Source: Roseiarcus sp963709185
Lineage (GTDB): Bacteria; Pseudomonadota; Alphaproteobacteria; Rhizobiales; Beijerinckiaceae
Assembly: GCA_963709185.1 (NCBI GenBank)
Contig: CAVPVQ010000024.1
Coordinates: 664,702 to 728,701 of the forward strand
Direction of reading: 5' to 3'
Length of the DNA stretch: 64,000 nt
Shown here piece after piece: positions 16,943 through 26,310 of the stretch (position 1 is its first letter; every line of letters begins with the position of its first letter). The position numbers were made by a program, and so were the translations under genes. The notes beneath the pieces were generated by a model that was not told the origin of the DNA, searched no databases, and saw nothing but the letters and a program-made list of their open reading frames with translations.

Positions 16943-18394
16943 ATGATGTCCAAAATCGAGTCCGATCCACTCGCCATCGAGCAGTCTTTCAAGCACCAGC
17001 TGAAGGGCAAGAGCCGGCGACGACGAGAGAACCTCGCGCGGCTGGCGGCGCCTGGCGCGGCGCCGTGCGCATTGCGCAACGACGTCCTACCGGCGCTGGA
17101 GATCGCCTATCTCCCGCCCGACGACCTGCGGTCGCCGTCGCGCAAGGTCCGGGTGCGCGACGCCGCGCATGTCAGCGAAGTGGCGGCGTCGATCAGCGAA
17201 CTCGGGTTCTGCGATCCGATCCTGATCGGCAAGGACAATGTCGTGCTCGACGGGGAAGTTCGGCTTGAGGCGGCCAAGCACTTGGGTCTTCCCAGCGTCC
17301 CCTGTATTCGAGTCGACCATTTGACGGCGGCCCACCAGCGACTATTGCGCCTTGCCGTCAATCGGCTTGGCGAAAAGGGTCAATGGGACCTCGACGAGCT
17401 AAAAATCGAATTCGAGGAGCTGATCCTGGAAGATGCGCGGATCGAGATTTCGGGCTTCTCGCTCGACGAAATCGATCAAGTTGTGATCGGCGAGGAGCTG
17501 CAGGCCGTCGAACAGGGGCCGCTGGCGCCCGATCCAGGCGCCGCCGCGGTCGCGCGGCTCGGCGACATATTCCAGCTTGGCCCTCATCGCATAATCTGCG
17601 GCGACGCGACCGACCTGATCGTGCTTCGTCGCCTCATGGAACGCGATCTTCCGGTTCGGCTCGTTCTGACCGACGAGCCCTATAACGTGAAAATCGCCGG
17701 CCATGTCACGGGTGGCACCCACCGCGAGTTCGCGATGGCCTCGGGCGAAATGACCCCCGAGGAATTCCTGGCCTTCAACGTGGCCTGGATCGAGGCTGCG
17801 CTTCACTTCCTTTGCGACGGCGGCTTATTCGGAACCTTCATCGACTGGCGGGGCGCGCCAACCGTCGCCGCCGCGGCCGCCAGGCTCGGCCTGACGCCCC
17901 TTAATCTGATCGTCTGGGCGAAGACCAACCCCGGGATGGGCAGCCTCTACCGCTCCCATCACGAGCTTCTGCCACTATTCAAGAAAGGCGACGCGCCTCA
18001 CGTCAACAATGTCCAGCTCGGCAAGCGCGGCCGCTCGCGCTCGAACCTATGGACCTATCCCGGGGCGTCGTCCTTGGGCTCGGACGCCCGCCGCGGCCTT
18101 CAGGACCACCCGACCGTTAAGCCGACCGCCATGCTCGTGGATGCGCTTCTCGACCTTACCAACCGCGGCGATATCGTACTCGATTCGTTTCTCGGGTCGG
18201 GCTCGACCCTCATCGCCGCCGAAAAGACCGGCCGCGTCTGCCGCGGCGTCGAGCTCGATCCGCTCTACATCGACGTGATCATCCGGCGCTATGAGGCTGC
18301 GACGGGCAATGCCGCTGTCCTCGTCGAGACGGGCGATCGGTTTGCTGAGACGGCCGCGCGAAGGGCGGCGGAGGCCATCCCGACCGTACGGTAA
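16943..18394 (+). CDS. ParB-like / DNA methyltransferase fusion, phage type
   Basis: Residues 50-170 form a ParB/Sulfiredoxin-like domain ('LPPDDLRSPSRKVRVRD', 'DGEVRLEAAKHLGLPSVPCI'). Residues 205-470 form an amino-methyltransferase of the beta class, with catalytic motif at 244-247 and SAM-binding 'DSFLGSGST' at 414-422. The catalytic motif reads DEPY rather than DPPY, an uncommon second residue. 'HPTVKPTAMLVDALL' (389-403) is the usual motif just before the SAM site. GGAG precedes ATG 16943. It lies 42 bp after the terminase and probably modified phage DNA at adenine or cytosine amino groups. Confidence 0.88.
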   Translation: MMSKIESDPLAIEQSFKHQLKGKSRRRRENLARLAAPGAAPCALRNDVLPALEIAYLPPDDLRSPSRKVRVRDAAHVSEVAASISELGFCDPILIGKDNVVLDGEVRLEAAKHLGLPSVPCIRVDHLTAAHQRLLRLAVNRLGEKGQWDLDELKIEFEELILEDARIEISGFSLDEIDQVVIGEELQAVEQGPLAPDPGAAAVARLGDIFQLGPHRIICGDATDLIVLRRLMERDLPVRLVLTDEPYNVKIAGHVTGGTHREFAMASGEMTPEEFLAFNVAWIEAALHFLCDGGLFGTFIDWRGAPTVAAAAARLGLTPLNLIVWAKTNPGMGSLYRSHHELLPLFKKGDAPHVNNVQLGKRGRSRSNLWTYPGASSLGSDARRGLQDHPTVKPTAMLVDALLDLTNRGDIVLDSFLGSGSTLIAAEKTGRVCRGVELDPLYIDVIIRRYEAATGNAAVLVETGDRFAETAARRAAEAIPTVR

Positions 18395-18707
18395 GCTTCG
18401 TAGCTGATGGCGCCGTGGCCGAGATGTCCGCAAGTCGGCGCCGGCGGGAAATCGACGTGGCGGGGCCCTCGAAGACGCGTCGACGCGACCGTGCGGCAGC
18501 GGGTCGCACGCTGGCTGACGTCTCCAAGCCGCCGAGAACGGAGGCCCCCGGCCGCCAGCGCGACGGCGCTCAACACGACCGCGTGAGCTCGGGGTTCGCC
18601 CATATCCATACAGCGGACAGTCTCGGCGCCCGTGGCGCAACGACGATACGCGCCTAAGAATGTGCTGGCACTCCGACTGCTCAGCGATTCAGCGAAAATA
18701 TCCCACA
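18395..18707. other. Intergenic stretch, no supported gene
   Basis: Convergent space between the methyltransferase and the minus-strand nuclease-fold gene. I see no coding frame with support and no clear hairpin terminator. Confidence 0.5.
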
Positions 18708-19907
18708 TCATACCTGGGACTCGGCCTTCATTGATTTTTGCAACGCTTCCAGTGCCGCGCGGCATCCTTCCTTATGTTCGAGGAGGTCCCAGACGGTCAG
18801 GAGGCTGCCATCGGACTTTCGCCGCGCGACGTACCAAGTCTTCGGCGTCTCCTTGGCCAGCGCACCCGGAATAGCAGCGGCCAGACGCTCAGCAAACGAT
18901 CGCGTCTCCTCTTTTCGATTGAAATTGTAGCTTGTATCGACCCCGCCGTCGCGACTGATGACGAAGGGGAGGAGCTTGTCGTCTCCGATCGCCATTCGGA
19001 CAATCAGGGTCTCCCTGACCTCATATTCCACATGTAGATCGTCTTGCGCTGCCAGGAACGCGCGCAGCGCCGTCGAAGTGCCCGACCTAAGGCCGTCAAG
19101 AGACTCAAAAAATTCAGCCTCGGACAAAGTGGTCGCTCGATCGGAGGCGGCTTGCTTCTCCGGCGCGGTAATCGTGACCCTCGCGTCGGTAAAATGCACG
19201 ATGCCCCGGACGATGTTTGTCGTTTGAACCGGAACTGACGGCACGATTAGGCGCTTCGAAGTTCCGGGAACTTCGTACACAGCCAGGACGACGAGGGTCA
19301 GAGCGAAATGGGCGCCGGTGTGTTGTTGGAGAAACTCCGCCATCCCTTCAGCTCCTTCGCGGACGCCGTCGCCCACGATCAAGAGCAAGAGGCGGCCCGT
19401 ACGTAAGTTTTTGCAGACCGCGTCAATGAACCGTTTCTCGTCAAACGAAGGTTCGGGCTCCCCCGCCTCCCGCAAGACGTGCGCATAGAGCCGAAAGCCT
19501 GGCTCATGGCGCGCCTTTTGAATTGCCGTTTCGAATTCGGCGTAGCTGAGACGCTGAAGCCTGCCGGCATAATCAATCGCTTGAGCGATCACCTCACGTT
19601 GCGCTTCCGGATTGCGCCACAACTTGCACTCGACCGCGATCAGGTTGCCAAGCGGCGTCACAAGGAGATTGTCCAGAAACTTCGATCCCAGAGGCAGCTC
19701 CATGCAAACCGAGAACGCGGGGGAAAACGCCGCCTCGATTTCCTGAATGGGAAGCACGAGCGGCCGACACGCGATCAGGTTTTGAAGCCAAAGCTCGTCG
19801 TAGCCGCCTTCGCCCTTTTTCCTCAGGTCCACCTGGATAAGTTCCGCAGGGATGTCTTCGCTATTGGCATCGACGAGCAGCGGCGTCTTCTGTTGCAGAT
19901 TTCGCAT
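18708..19907 (-). CDS. PD-(D/E)XK-like nuclease-fold protein, unknown role
   Basis: The 399-aa protein has an N-terminal region with the PD-(D/E)XK pattern: Asp79 ('KFLDNLLVTP') followed by Glu93-Cys-Lys95 ('IAVECKLWRN') and a helix 'QREVIAQAIDYAGRL' that fits the fold. The middle part contains 'GRLLLLIVGDGVREGAEGMAEFL', and the C-terminal 100 residues are an acidic domain with no recognised motif. Proteins with this layout are found in restriction, DNA repair and defence settings; this one stands alone facing the phage methyltransferase. A nuclease function is inferred from the motif only. Confidence 0.7.
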   Translation of the reverse strand: MRNLQQKTPLLVDANSEDIPAELIQVDLRKKGEGGYDELWLQNLIACRPLVLPIQEIEAAFSPAFSVCMELPLGSKFLDNLLVTPLGNLIAVECKLWRNPEAQREVIAQAIDYAGRLQRLSYAEFETAIQKARHEPGFRLYAHVLREAGEPEPSFDEKRFIDAVCKNLRTGRLLLLIVGDGVREGAEGMAEFLQQHTGAHFALTLVVLAVYEVPGTSKRLIVPSVPVQTTNIVRGIVHFTDARVTITAPEKQAASDRATTLSEAEFFESLDGLRSGTSTALRAFLAAQDDLHVEYEVRETLIVRMAIGDDKLLPFVISRDGGVDTSYNFNRKEETRSFAERLAAAIPGALAKETPKTWYVARRKSDGSLLTVWDLLEHKEGCRAALEALQKSMKAESQV

Positions 19908-20319
19908 TGACAGGCCTCAACGACGAAAGGCTGCAGTTTACGGCCCATCGCTTACGAATTTGTTCTACGCGGATACCGGCAACGCGACGGCGCGGGTGGG
20001 CCGCCTCCCGAGATCGCGCCGATGCCGTCGACGGCCGGTGCGATACCCCAACTCTTCGCGCTCAATCCTCAGATGTGACGCGCCCAAGTGCAACTGATTG
20101 TCGGCGGGCGCGACGGCAATGTCGTGTTCGACGCCACAAGCGCGCGACCGCGCACAGCCGCTCACGCCGACGCAAATAGACACCGCGCGAGCAACGCGAG
20201 CGGCCGAGACAGTAAAGTTCGCGTTCGGTCGCTCACTCGTGCTGTCAGCGTTGTGAATCGGCATCAGAGTATGACCCCTACGTTCATGTTGTGATCACGT
20301 ATTTGCGAGACCGATCAGC
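19908..20319. other. Intergenic stretch, no supported gene
   Basis: The space between the divergent start at 19907 and the transposase debris holds only short Arg-rich frames without recognised sequence. Confidence 0.4.
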
Positions 20320-20836
20320 GTCGCGGCCCCGCGCCGATTGATATGCGGGACGATCGCCGTTTGCGGCGACTATGAGAACATCGTCGGGTGGGGCGAGACC
20401 CATCTGGAGTTCCTGCGGCAATTTTTGCCGTTTCATCACGGCGTGCCGTCGGGGCGAGACGATCTACGACCCCTGGCACTATGTGCCGGTTCTGGCTCGC
20501 AAGCCCGGCGCGCTGCGCAATGGCGCGCCGTTCAAGGACTGGGTGCTGCCGACGGCGATCGAAAAAGTGCGCCGGAAGCTCGCCGATTCCGACGACGGCG
20601 ATCGCCAGATGGTCGCCATCCTAGCCGCGGTGCTCAGCGACGGTTTGCCGGCCGTGGAAGCCGCTTGCGCCCAGGCGATATCCGAAGGCGTCCATTCCGC
20701 CGACGTGATCATCAACATCCTTGCACGTCAGCGCGATCCCGGACCTGTGGCGCCCATCTTCACCCCGGCCGCGCTGAGGCTCCGGCATGAGCCGATCGCC
20801 GATTGCGCCCGCTACGACCAACTCAGGAGGGCATGA
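20320..20836 (+). pseudogene. Chimeric transposase relic: ISAs1 N-terminal piece joined to IstA C-terminus
   Basis: The first part (about 20320-20455) reads 'ICGTIAVCGDYENIVGWGE' and 'HLEFLRQFLPFHHGVPSGR', the N-terminal signature of ISAs1-family transposases. At about 20455 it jumps, with a change of frame, into the C-terminal third of an IS21 IstA ('ETIYDPWHYVPVLARKPGAL' to 'CARYDQLRRA'), closely matching the intact IstA at 59262-60758. No functional transposase can be made. Confidence 0.8.
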
Positions 20837-21566
20837 CCATGGAGCGAACCGAAGTTCTCGACATGATGGGCGATCTGAAGCTCTACGGAATGAAGAGCGC
20901 CTATGATGAAACGCTCGCCACGGCGCTCAAGCGCAAGCACGAGCCGCAGCACTTCGTCGGCGATCTGCTCAAGGCCGAGATATCGGAGAAACAGGCCCGA
21001 TCGATCAAATATCAGCTTTCCATCGCTAAGCTGCCGCTCGCCAAAGACGTCGACGACTTCGCGTTCGCGGACACCCCAATCAATGAGAATCTCGTTCGCG
21101 ATCTTGCCGGCGGCGCTTTCATCGCGCAGCAGCGCAATGTCGTGCTGGTTGGCGGAACCGGCACGGGCAAGACACACCTGGCGATCGCCATCGCGCGAAG
21201 CTGCATCCGCGCGGGCTCACGCGGCCGCTTCTTCACCACCGTCGATCTCGTCAATCGGCTCGAGGCCGAGGCGCGATCGGCCGGCAGGGCCGCCTCGCCG
21301 ACTACCTCACCCGCCTCGACTTCGTCATCCTCGACGAGCTTGGCTATTTGCCCTTCGCGCAAGCCGGCGGGCAGCTCCTGTTCCACCTGATCAGCCGTCT
21401 CTACGAGCGCACCTCGGTCATCGTCACGACCAATCTGACCTTCGGCGAATGGCCGAGCGTCTTCGTCGATCCCAAAATGACGACGGCGTTGCTCGATCGC
21501 CTCACCCATCACTGCGACATCGTCGAGACCGGAAACGAAAGCTGGCGCTTCAAGAACCGCGCCTGA
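20833..21566 (+). pseudogene. istB: IS21-family IstB helper ATPase, frameshifted
   Basis: IstB is the ATP-dependent helper of IS21 transposition. The frame starts with an ATGA overlap on the IstA relic after AGGAGG and contains the Walker A 'GGTGTGKTH'. One base is missing near 21276-21282 compared with the intact copy at 58531-59265 ('RSARQGRLADYL'). The C-terminal part resumes in another frame as 'LPFAQAGGQLLFHLISRLYE' to 'WRFKNRA'. It is the 3' portion of a decayed IS21 element whose left half was lost. Confidence 0.85.
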
Positions 21567-21711
21567 CCCTCAACCGACCGTTCCTCACGCCGCCGCGCTC
21601 GCCCCGGCTACGCAACCCCGACCAGCTGCGCCGGAGCGAGCGCTACCGCTCCTGCCAGCCGCAATAAGGGGGTCCCTATTGGGGTCTGACGCATATTTGG
21701 TGAAGTCTCGA

Positions 21712-22050
21712 TCACGCGAGGCCAATTACGCGGGCCTGAAGCAAGTCGAGCTTTCCGCGTCCATACATCTGGCGCTTGACGAGCTTGAGCTTGCATATCT
21801 GCCCTTCGGTTTGGCGGGCAAGCTCGAGCTCGAGGGGCTTGTCGTCCCATATCCCATCCGACACAAAATGATAGAGCTGGTCGTAATCGCCCGGCGCCAT
21901 CCGGTCGGCCATCGGACCCACGCTCTTGCGATCGCCCGGTCCAATCAGCCCCGCCACATAGAGCGGACACATCCGCCGCCGCGCCTTATGGCCAAGCGTG
22001 GCCAAGAACGGCGCCAGCCAATCCGATAGCTCTCCTCGCAAATCTCCCAT
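21712..22050 (-). pseudogene. Chimeric transposase relic: IS701 N-terminus joined to ISL3-type C-terminal tail
   Basis: The first 80 residues match IS701-family N-termini ('LAPFLATLGHKARRRMCPLY', 'GPGDRKSVGPMADRMAPGDY', 'HFVSDGIWDDKPLE'). They are followed without a break by 'TEGQICKLKLVKRQMYGRGK', the C-terminal tail typical of ISL3-family transposases. The same tail occurs at 38258-38500. An open frame across the junction is fortuitous or recent; the product lacks a catalytic core. Confidence 0.75.
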
Positions 22051-22217
22051 GCCCCACGCTCCTCAAATCAGAGCGCGAAGCCTCACCCGTCGCCGGTTAA
22101 TGAACCGTCAATCTGCCAAAGTAGTGCTAGGGATGATCGAGCGTTGTCGCAAATTGGACATTGACATGCGTTGGTCAATTGTCGGAACTTCAGGTTCCAC
22201 CCGAAGGGGAGCGCGCG

Positions 22218-22576
22218 GTGATCAGAGCTATTTCGACGTTCATATTTCTCGTTGTCGCCACGGCGGCCAGCGCCGATGCACTCACCCTCGCGTCGACCTA
22301 CAAGGCCGTTGGAACGAACGCCGATGGATCGAAATACACCGGCACCGTCGCCATAGAAATCTTGTCAGACACCACGTTCGGCATCCAGTGGACGATCGGC
22401 GATTCGATTTACAAAGGGTTTGGGATGCGCAGAAATGACGCGCTCGCGGCCACCTATACGATCAATGGCCAGCCGGGACTGATAATCTACCGGGTTGAGG
22501 GAAACGGCCTCGACGGCATCTGGTCGATCCGCGTCAAAATGGAAGTGGTACAGAGCATCTTACGCCCGCTGACTGA
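22218..22576 (+). pseudogene. Small secreted protein, frameshifted near its C-terminus
   Basis: GTG 22218 follows GAAGGGGA at a good distance and opens a signal peptide ('ISTFIFLVVATAASADA'). The mature part 'TLASTYKAVGTNADGSKYTG' to 'YRVEGNGLDGIWSIR' resembles small periplasmic beta-proteins of alphaproteobacteria. At about 22534 one base appears to be missing: with one extra G the end reads 'GQNGSGTEHLTPAD' and stops at 22576, a natural ending. As written, the frame instead runs to 22709 with non-family sequence. Function unknown. Confidence 0.6.
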
Positions 22577-22703
22577 CAAATGCCGTGAGCTTGAACGCCA
22601 TCGCCCCCTCCCGCTTCCGGCCAGCGAATCACCGCGCGTCGAGCGAGTTGAATCTAGAGCTTTCGGCCTTCGGTGGCCTTGCCGAGCAAATCCTCGCGGT
22701 CAA

Positions 22704-22934
22704 TCATGACCTTCGCCGTCCGTCAGAGTCGAATTTCTCGCTCGCGATGGTCTCAAAGAACTCCCTGGCGGCTTCGAAGCGCGCCAAATAGCGGCCATCC
22801 GCGGGCGGCCGCCCTCCCCCAAGAATTGCTGCGCGGGTCACGACAACCCGAACGATCGAATTGCCGTGCAGCATCGGGAAATGGACGCCCTGCGCGTTTT
22901 CGTAGGCAGAGCTATCGACGTGAACGAGCGGCAT
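22704..22934 (-). CDS. DUF1488-like small protein
   Basis: A 76-aa frame starts at ATG 22934 with GGAAGG upstream. The sequence 'GVHFPMLHGNSIVRVVVTRA' followed by 'ARFEAAREFFETIASEKF' has the layout of DUF1488 proteins (a short beta-sheet region and a terminal helix). These are common small cytosolic proteins of unknown role in Rhizobiales. It is convergent with the secreted-protein relic. The match is by pattern only. Confidence 0.5.
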   Translation of the reverse strand: MPLVHVDSSAYENAQGVHFPMLHGNSIVRVVVTRAAILGGGRPPADGRYLARFEAAREFFETIASEKFDSDGRRRS

Positions 22935-23225
22935 TCCGCTTGGCCTTCCATTGCGCGCTGGTGGTAGCGGGCCGCCGAGTACTTTGGCTGGGGGGCGCTC
23001 GGCGGCCCTGGCCGGCGAGGCGGCCGATTGCACCCGCCGGTTGAAGCATTAAGCATAGAACTTTCACGCAATTTCAAGTGCTCAGAGCGGGGCCGCTCGG
23101 CGCTCGGAGCCAAGCGGCCCTGATCGCGGCGCGGGAACGGGAAGCCGCGACTGTAGCTCGAACTCGTAGGGTGCGTTGCTTGATTGGGCCGAAGCGCCGC
23201 AGACCGTAAGCAGATGACGCTCCTA
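22935..23225. other. Intergenic stretch with a duplicated pre-terminator sequence
   Basis: Its right end (about 23203-23225, 'gaccgtaagcagatgacgct') matches the sequence just before the terminator at 61164, showing that the IS630 element at 23226 split a repeated terminator unit whose other half is at 24278-24318. Confidence 0.5.
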
Positions 23226-24277
23226 GAGCCTTCTGCATTTGACGTTACGCATATCCTGCATTCCTGATGTATGCGGCGCATTCTTCGGGTGGATAGCGAG
23301 TGAGGATGTCGGCGCAGGCTCGAGAGACGGCTTCGTAGGTTCGCGCTCCCGCTTTTCGCAGGAGGGTTTTGAACTTGGCGAAGACCTGCTCGATGGGATT
23401 GAGATCCGGGGAGTATTTGGGCAGAAAAACGAGACGCGCACCGACGTCGCGGATCGCCCGTCGCACGGCCTTCCCCTTGTGGGACCCCAGATTGTCGAGG
23501 ATGACGACGTCGCCAGGCTTGAGGGTCGGGACGAGGAACTGCTCGACGTAGGCGTGAAAGCGTTCGCCGTTGATGGGCCCGTCGAACAGGCAGGGCGCTT
23601 CGATGCGGTCGCTGCGCAACGCGGCGAGGAAGGTCGCGGTTTTCCAGTGGCCGTGCGGAACCTTGTCGACGAGCCTCTCGCCCTTGGGCGCCCAACCGCG
23701 CGGGCGGGTCATGTTGGTCTTGGTCCAGGTCTCGTCGATAAAGACCAGACGCTTGGGATCGATGAGGCCCTGATAGGCGCGCCATCGTTTGCGGTGGCGG
23801 CTTATGTCCGCACGATCCTGTTCGCGCGCGACGAGGGTCTTTTTTTAAACGTGACGCCGATCCGGCGAAAGAAGCGGCTCATCATCGAGGTGTCGGCCTT
23901 GACGCCTCGTTCGGACAAAAGGCGGTCGCAAAGCGCCTGAAGCGTGACGTCCGACTTCTCCACCCGCGCGGCCTCCAGAAACTCCCGGTGCGGCATCAGC
24001 TTGGAGGCCCGATGGCCACGACGCCCGGTCGGCTCTCGCGAGCCGTCCCGTTCAACGCGCTCAAGCCATTTGACGGCGATGGATTCGCTGATCTCGTAGC
24101 GCCGCGCCGCCGCGCGGCGGCTCATTCCGCCTTTCTCCACCGCGTCGATCACGCGGTCTCGCAAATCTTGTGAATACGGCTTTGGCATTCCTGCTGGCCT
24201 CCGCCCAGCCAACAGGTTGAATCAGAACACTGCCAATTCGGGAATCCCCTCCGATTCAATTCAAAGACAGCCCGCTC
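23226..24277 (-). mobile_element. IS630-family element (1052 bp) at a TA target
   Basis: The element is bounded by TA dinucleotides (23224-23225 and 24278-24279), the known IS630/Tc1 target duplication. Its ends, GAGCC-TTCTG-CATTTGA and the complementary right end, form imperfect inverted repeats. The uninterrupted version of the target is visible at 61130-61190. Confidence 0.85.
23245..24212 (-). CDS. IS630-family transposase, -1 frameshift at A7
   Basis: The first frame (24212-23802) is a helix-turn-helix region ('YSQDLRDRVIDAVEKGGMSR', 'AAARRYEISESIAVKWLERV') ending 'GVTFKKRPSS'. The -1 frame carries the DDE domain: 'LVFIDETWTKTNMTRPRGWA', 'VVILDNLGSHKGKAVR' and 'PKYSPDLNPIEQVFAKFK', where the catalytic Asp, Asp and Glu are all visible. 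The switch lies at an A7 run ending AAG (A_AAA_AAG), a classic slippery site. With frameshifting the protein is about 320 aa and looks intact. Confidence 0.85.
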
Positions 24278-24289
24278 TAAAAACTCTCG

Positions 24290-24314
24290 GCCGCCCCGAA
24301 ACGGGCGGCTTTTT
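24290..24314 (+). terminator. Rho-independent terminator separated from its upstream half by IS630
   Basis: GCCGCCC-CGAAAC-GGGCGGC followed by TTTTTCTT. The same unit with its upstream flank is intact at 61130-61192. Confidence 0.7.
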
Positions 24315-24329
24315 CTTAGGCGCCATCCG

Positions 24330-24902
24330 CCATGGCCGATTTCGCGACGCTGCTGCGCGCGGGTGCCAATCGACTCTCCGGCCTTGGCGCGCTCGTTAAT
24401 GGGCGCGCGCTCGGCGGGCCCCTTCTTCGCCAGCGCGTCAAGCTCGACGCCTTTGTCGAGCGACGTGCCAGCTATGTCTGCGAGGGCGGCGTCGCCGAGG
24501 GCCTCGCCGAGGGCGGCGATCACCCGGACGGCGCGCTCGCTTCTGCCGGTCGCGGCGGCCGTAGCGGCGGTGAACCTCTCTGATCAGTTCGCAGAATTCT
24601 GCGATCTGATCGGACTTCCTATCGCCGCCGTTCTTCGTCTCAGGATGAATTCTCTAAATCGCCTTCCGATTTCGGATTGCGGTCAACTCCCGCGCAGACG
24701 TCAGGTTCGCCCGCACCAAGTTTTCGTCGATCTCCGCCAACTGCGCATGTAGATCGTCGAAGCTGACGATGTTGCACACGACCGACTTCCACTTGAGCGA
24801 GAGCGCCGCCGCATAGCGATTGTGGCCGCCGACGATCTCGACCGCTCCTACCGCATGCAGAACGGTCCTGGCGGCTTCCGCGCGGACCCGGAGGATGCGC
24901 AC
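24330..24902 (-). pseudogene. ParB-like phage protein, multiple frameshifts
   Basis: Two pieces of one ParB-like protein lie in order on the minus strand. The N-terminal nuclease-like domain (24902-24654) reads 'VEIVGGHNRYAAALSLKWK' and 'AQLAEIDENLVRANLTSARE'. A more distal piece (about 24523-24380) reads 'IAALGEALGDAALADIAGTS' and 'LDKGVELDALAKKGPAERAP'. The region between is in at least one other frame. The start is missing at the junction near 24900 with the tape-measure fragment. It belonged to the degraded prophage. Confidence 0.65.
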
Positions 24903-24914
24903 GCTCGCGCGCTA

Positions 24915-25228
24915 GGCGGGTTGCCTCGCAGCATGACCGAAGCGCTGAACGGCCTCCCTGGCCAGCTCCAGCCCGCGATCAGCACCGCCTTCGCCTCGAT
25001 TAGCGCGTCGCTCTCCGCGGCGATCCGCGGCCTTGCGGCGAGCGCCAGCGCGGCGGCGTCGGCGATCCCCGCGGCGGGTGGGGGCAAGACGATCCAGCAT
25101 GCCTCGATCATAATTCTCGACGGGCGGCATCTGGCGAACGTCGTGACCGAGCACCAGGTCGCCGAGATGGAAACCCCGTCGAGCACCGGGCGCTTCGATG
25201 CCTCGATGAATTCGACGCCGACCGATTA
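24915..25228 (+). pseudogene. C-terminal fragment of a phage tail tape-measure protein
   Basis: The frame contains an Ala/Ser-rich helical stretch ('ISASLSAAIRGLAASASAAA') and the C-terminal module 'HASIIILDGRHLANVVTEHQ', which resembles the end of tail tape-measure proteins of alphaproteobacterial phages. No start or upstream domain remains; it begins where the antisense parB-like relic ends, marking a deletion junction of the prophage. Confidence 0.55.
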
Positions 25229-25363
25229 AACCTACACCTGACGACGGCTTGATGAGCGCGATTGCTGGTGAAGCCAACCCGTTGGGTTGATGGCGCATCG
25301 AAATGTCAATCAGACCTGTCTTGGCTCCCAGTAAAACGGATGCTCCCGAGGATACTGCGCCGA

Positions 25364-26146
25364 TTAGTTCAAAAACCACGATGGCATTGGCCCCTCGGTA
25401 AAGCCGAGCGCCGCCATCAAGTGCTCATCCTTCAGCGTAATTGGTGAGAGCACGCCGTCGGTGATGCCTCCCCGATAGGCGTCTGGCCCTTCACCCGGAT
25501 AGTTCCAGTCGTAATAGTCTTGCCCGAAAGAGTACAGCCCACCCTGTTTGGTTGCTCCGCCATCCGTCGAGAAATAGTCTTGCACGCCATCGACGCCAAT
25601 CAGGCCGGGCGCGCTGTAGCGGAACAGGTCGGCCACCGTGAAATCGCCGACTGGACTAAACCCATCGGCGCGACGTCCCAAAGCCTCACTTATTTCATGC
25701 AAGGCGATGCCGGTGAAATCTTCCTTCCCGGGCACCGCCCGAAAGTGCGGGTCCGTGGCGTAGTAGGGCTCGTATCGAAAGCCTATATAGCCATCCACTT
25801 CCTTGCCGCTGGCGAGCAGCAACCCTAGCGCTTTGGCCTCCGCGTCCGGCACATAGACGCCAGCGCCGCCAGTTGGGTCGGAGGCGGGCAACGCCGCCCC
25901 GCCGTCCTGGGCGGCAAGGGTTGGCTGCAATGCCTGGTAGCTCGATTGCACATAGTTGAAACGCCCCTCAGCGCCCTCAGCGCGATCGAGATGAACGCCA
26001 TCGATCTCGTCAAAGCCGACCCTAAGTTTGACGTCAATCGGGTTCGTGAACCAGTCATCATAAAAGTGCGCGGCAAATCTGATCGCCGGAACCATTTCCT
26101 GCGGCATTGCAGCGGTACTGTGGCCCCAGACGAGTTGGATATGCAT
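25364..26146 (-). CDS. NF038122-like zinc metalloprotease
   Basis: The 260-aa protein has the zinc motif 'HEISEALGR' at residues 150-158, matching the HExxExxGR pattern of this family, preceded by 'KEDFTGIAL'. Asp/Tyr/Gly-rich segments after it ('DLFRYSAPG', 'DYFSTDGGATK', 'DWNYPGEGPDAYRG') are also typical. I chose ATG 26146 because GGAGGAAAGCC lies directly before it; a longer frame upstream has no such signal. No signal peptide is visible, so export by a type I system (as for related proteases with C-terminal signals) is possible; such a system lies at 39433-42506, but the link is speculative. Confidence 0.75.
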   Translation of the reverse strand: MHIQLVWGHSTAAMPQEMVPAIRFAAHFYDDWFTNPIDVKLRVGFDEIDGVHLDRAEGAEGRFNYVQSSYQALQPTLAAQDGGAALPASDPTGGAGVYVPDAEAKALGLLLASGKEVDGYIGFRYEPYYATDPHFRAVPGKEDFTGIALHEISEALGRRADGFSPVGDFTVADLFRYSAPGLIGVDGVQDYFSTDGGATKQGGLYSFGQDYYDWNYPGEGPDAYRGGITDGVLSPITLKDEHLMAALGFTEGPMPSWFLN

Positions 26147-26310
26147 GGCTTTCCTCCATGAGACCATCCCGCAAGTTCGGCGGCGCAGCAACTTAAGACC
26201 ATAGACCGCAAGGTCGTCAATCGCAGCTTTCGCCAAAATAACGAACTGCGCCTTCGAGGCACGCCTCTCCCGCCACCATGACCTGCTCCCCGTCGATCCC
26301 TCATTTATTG

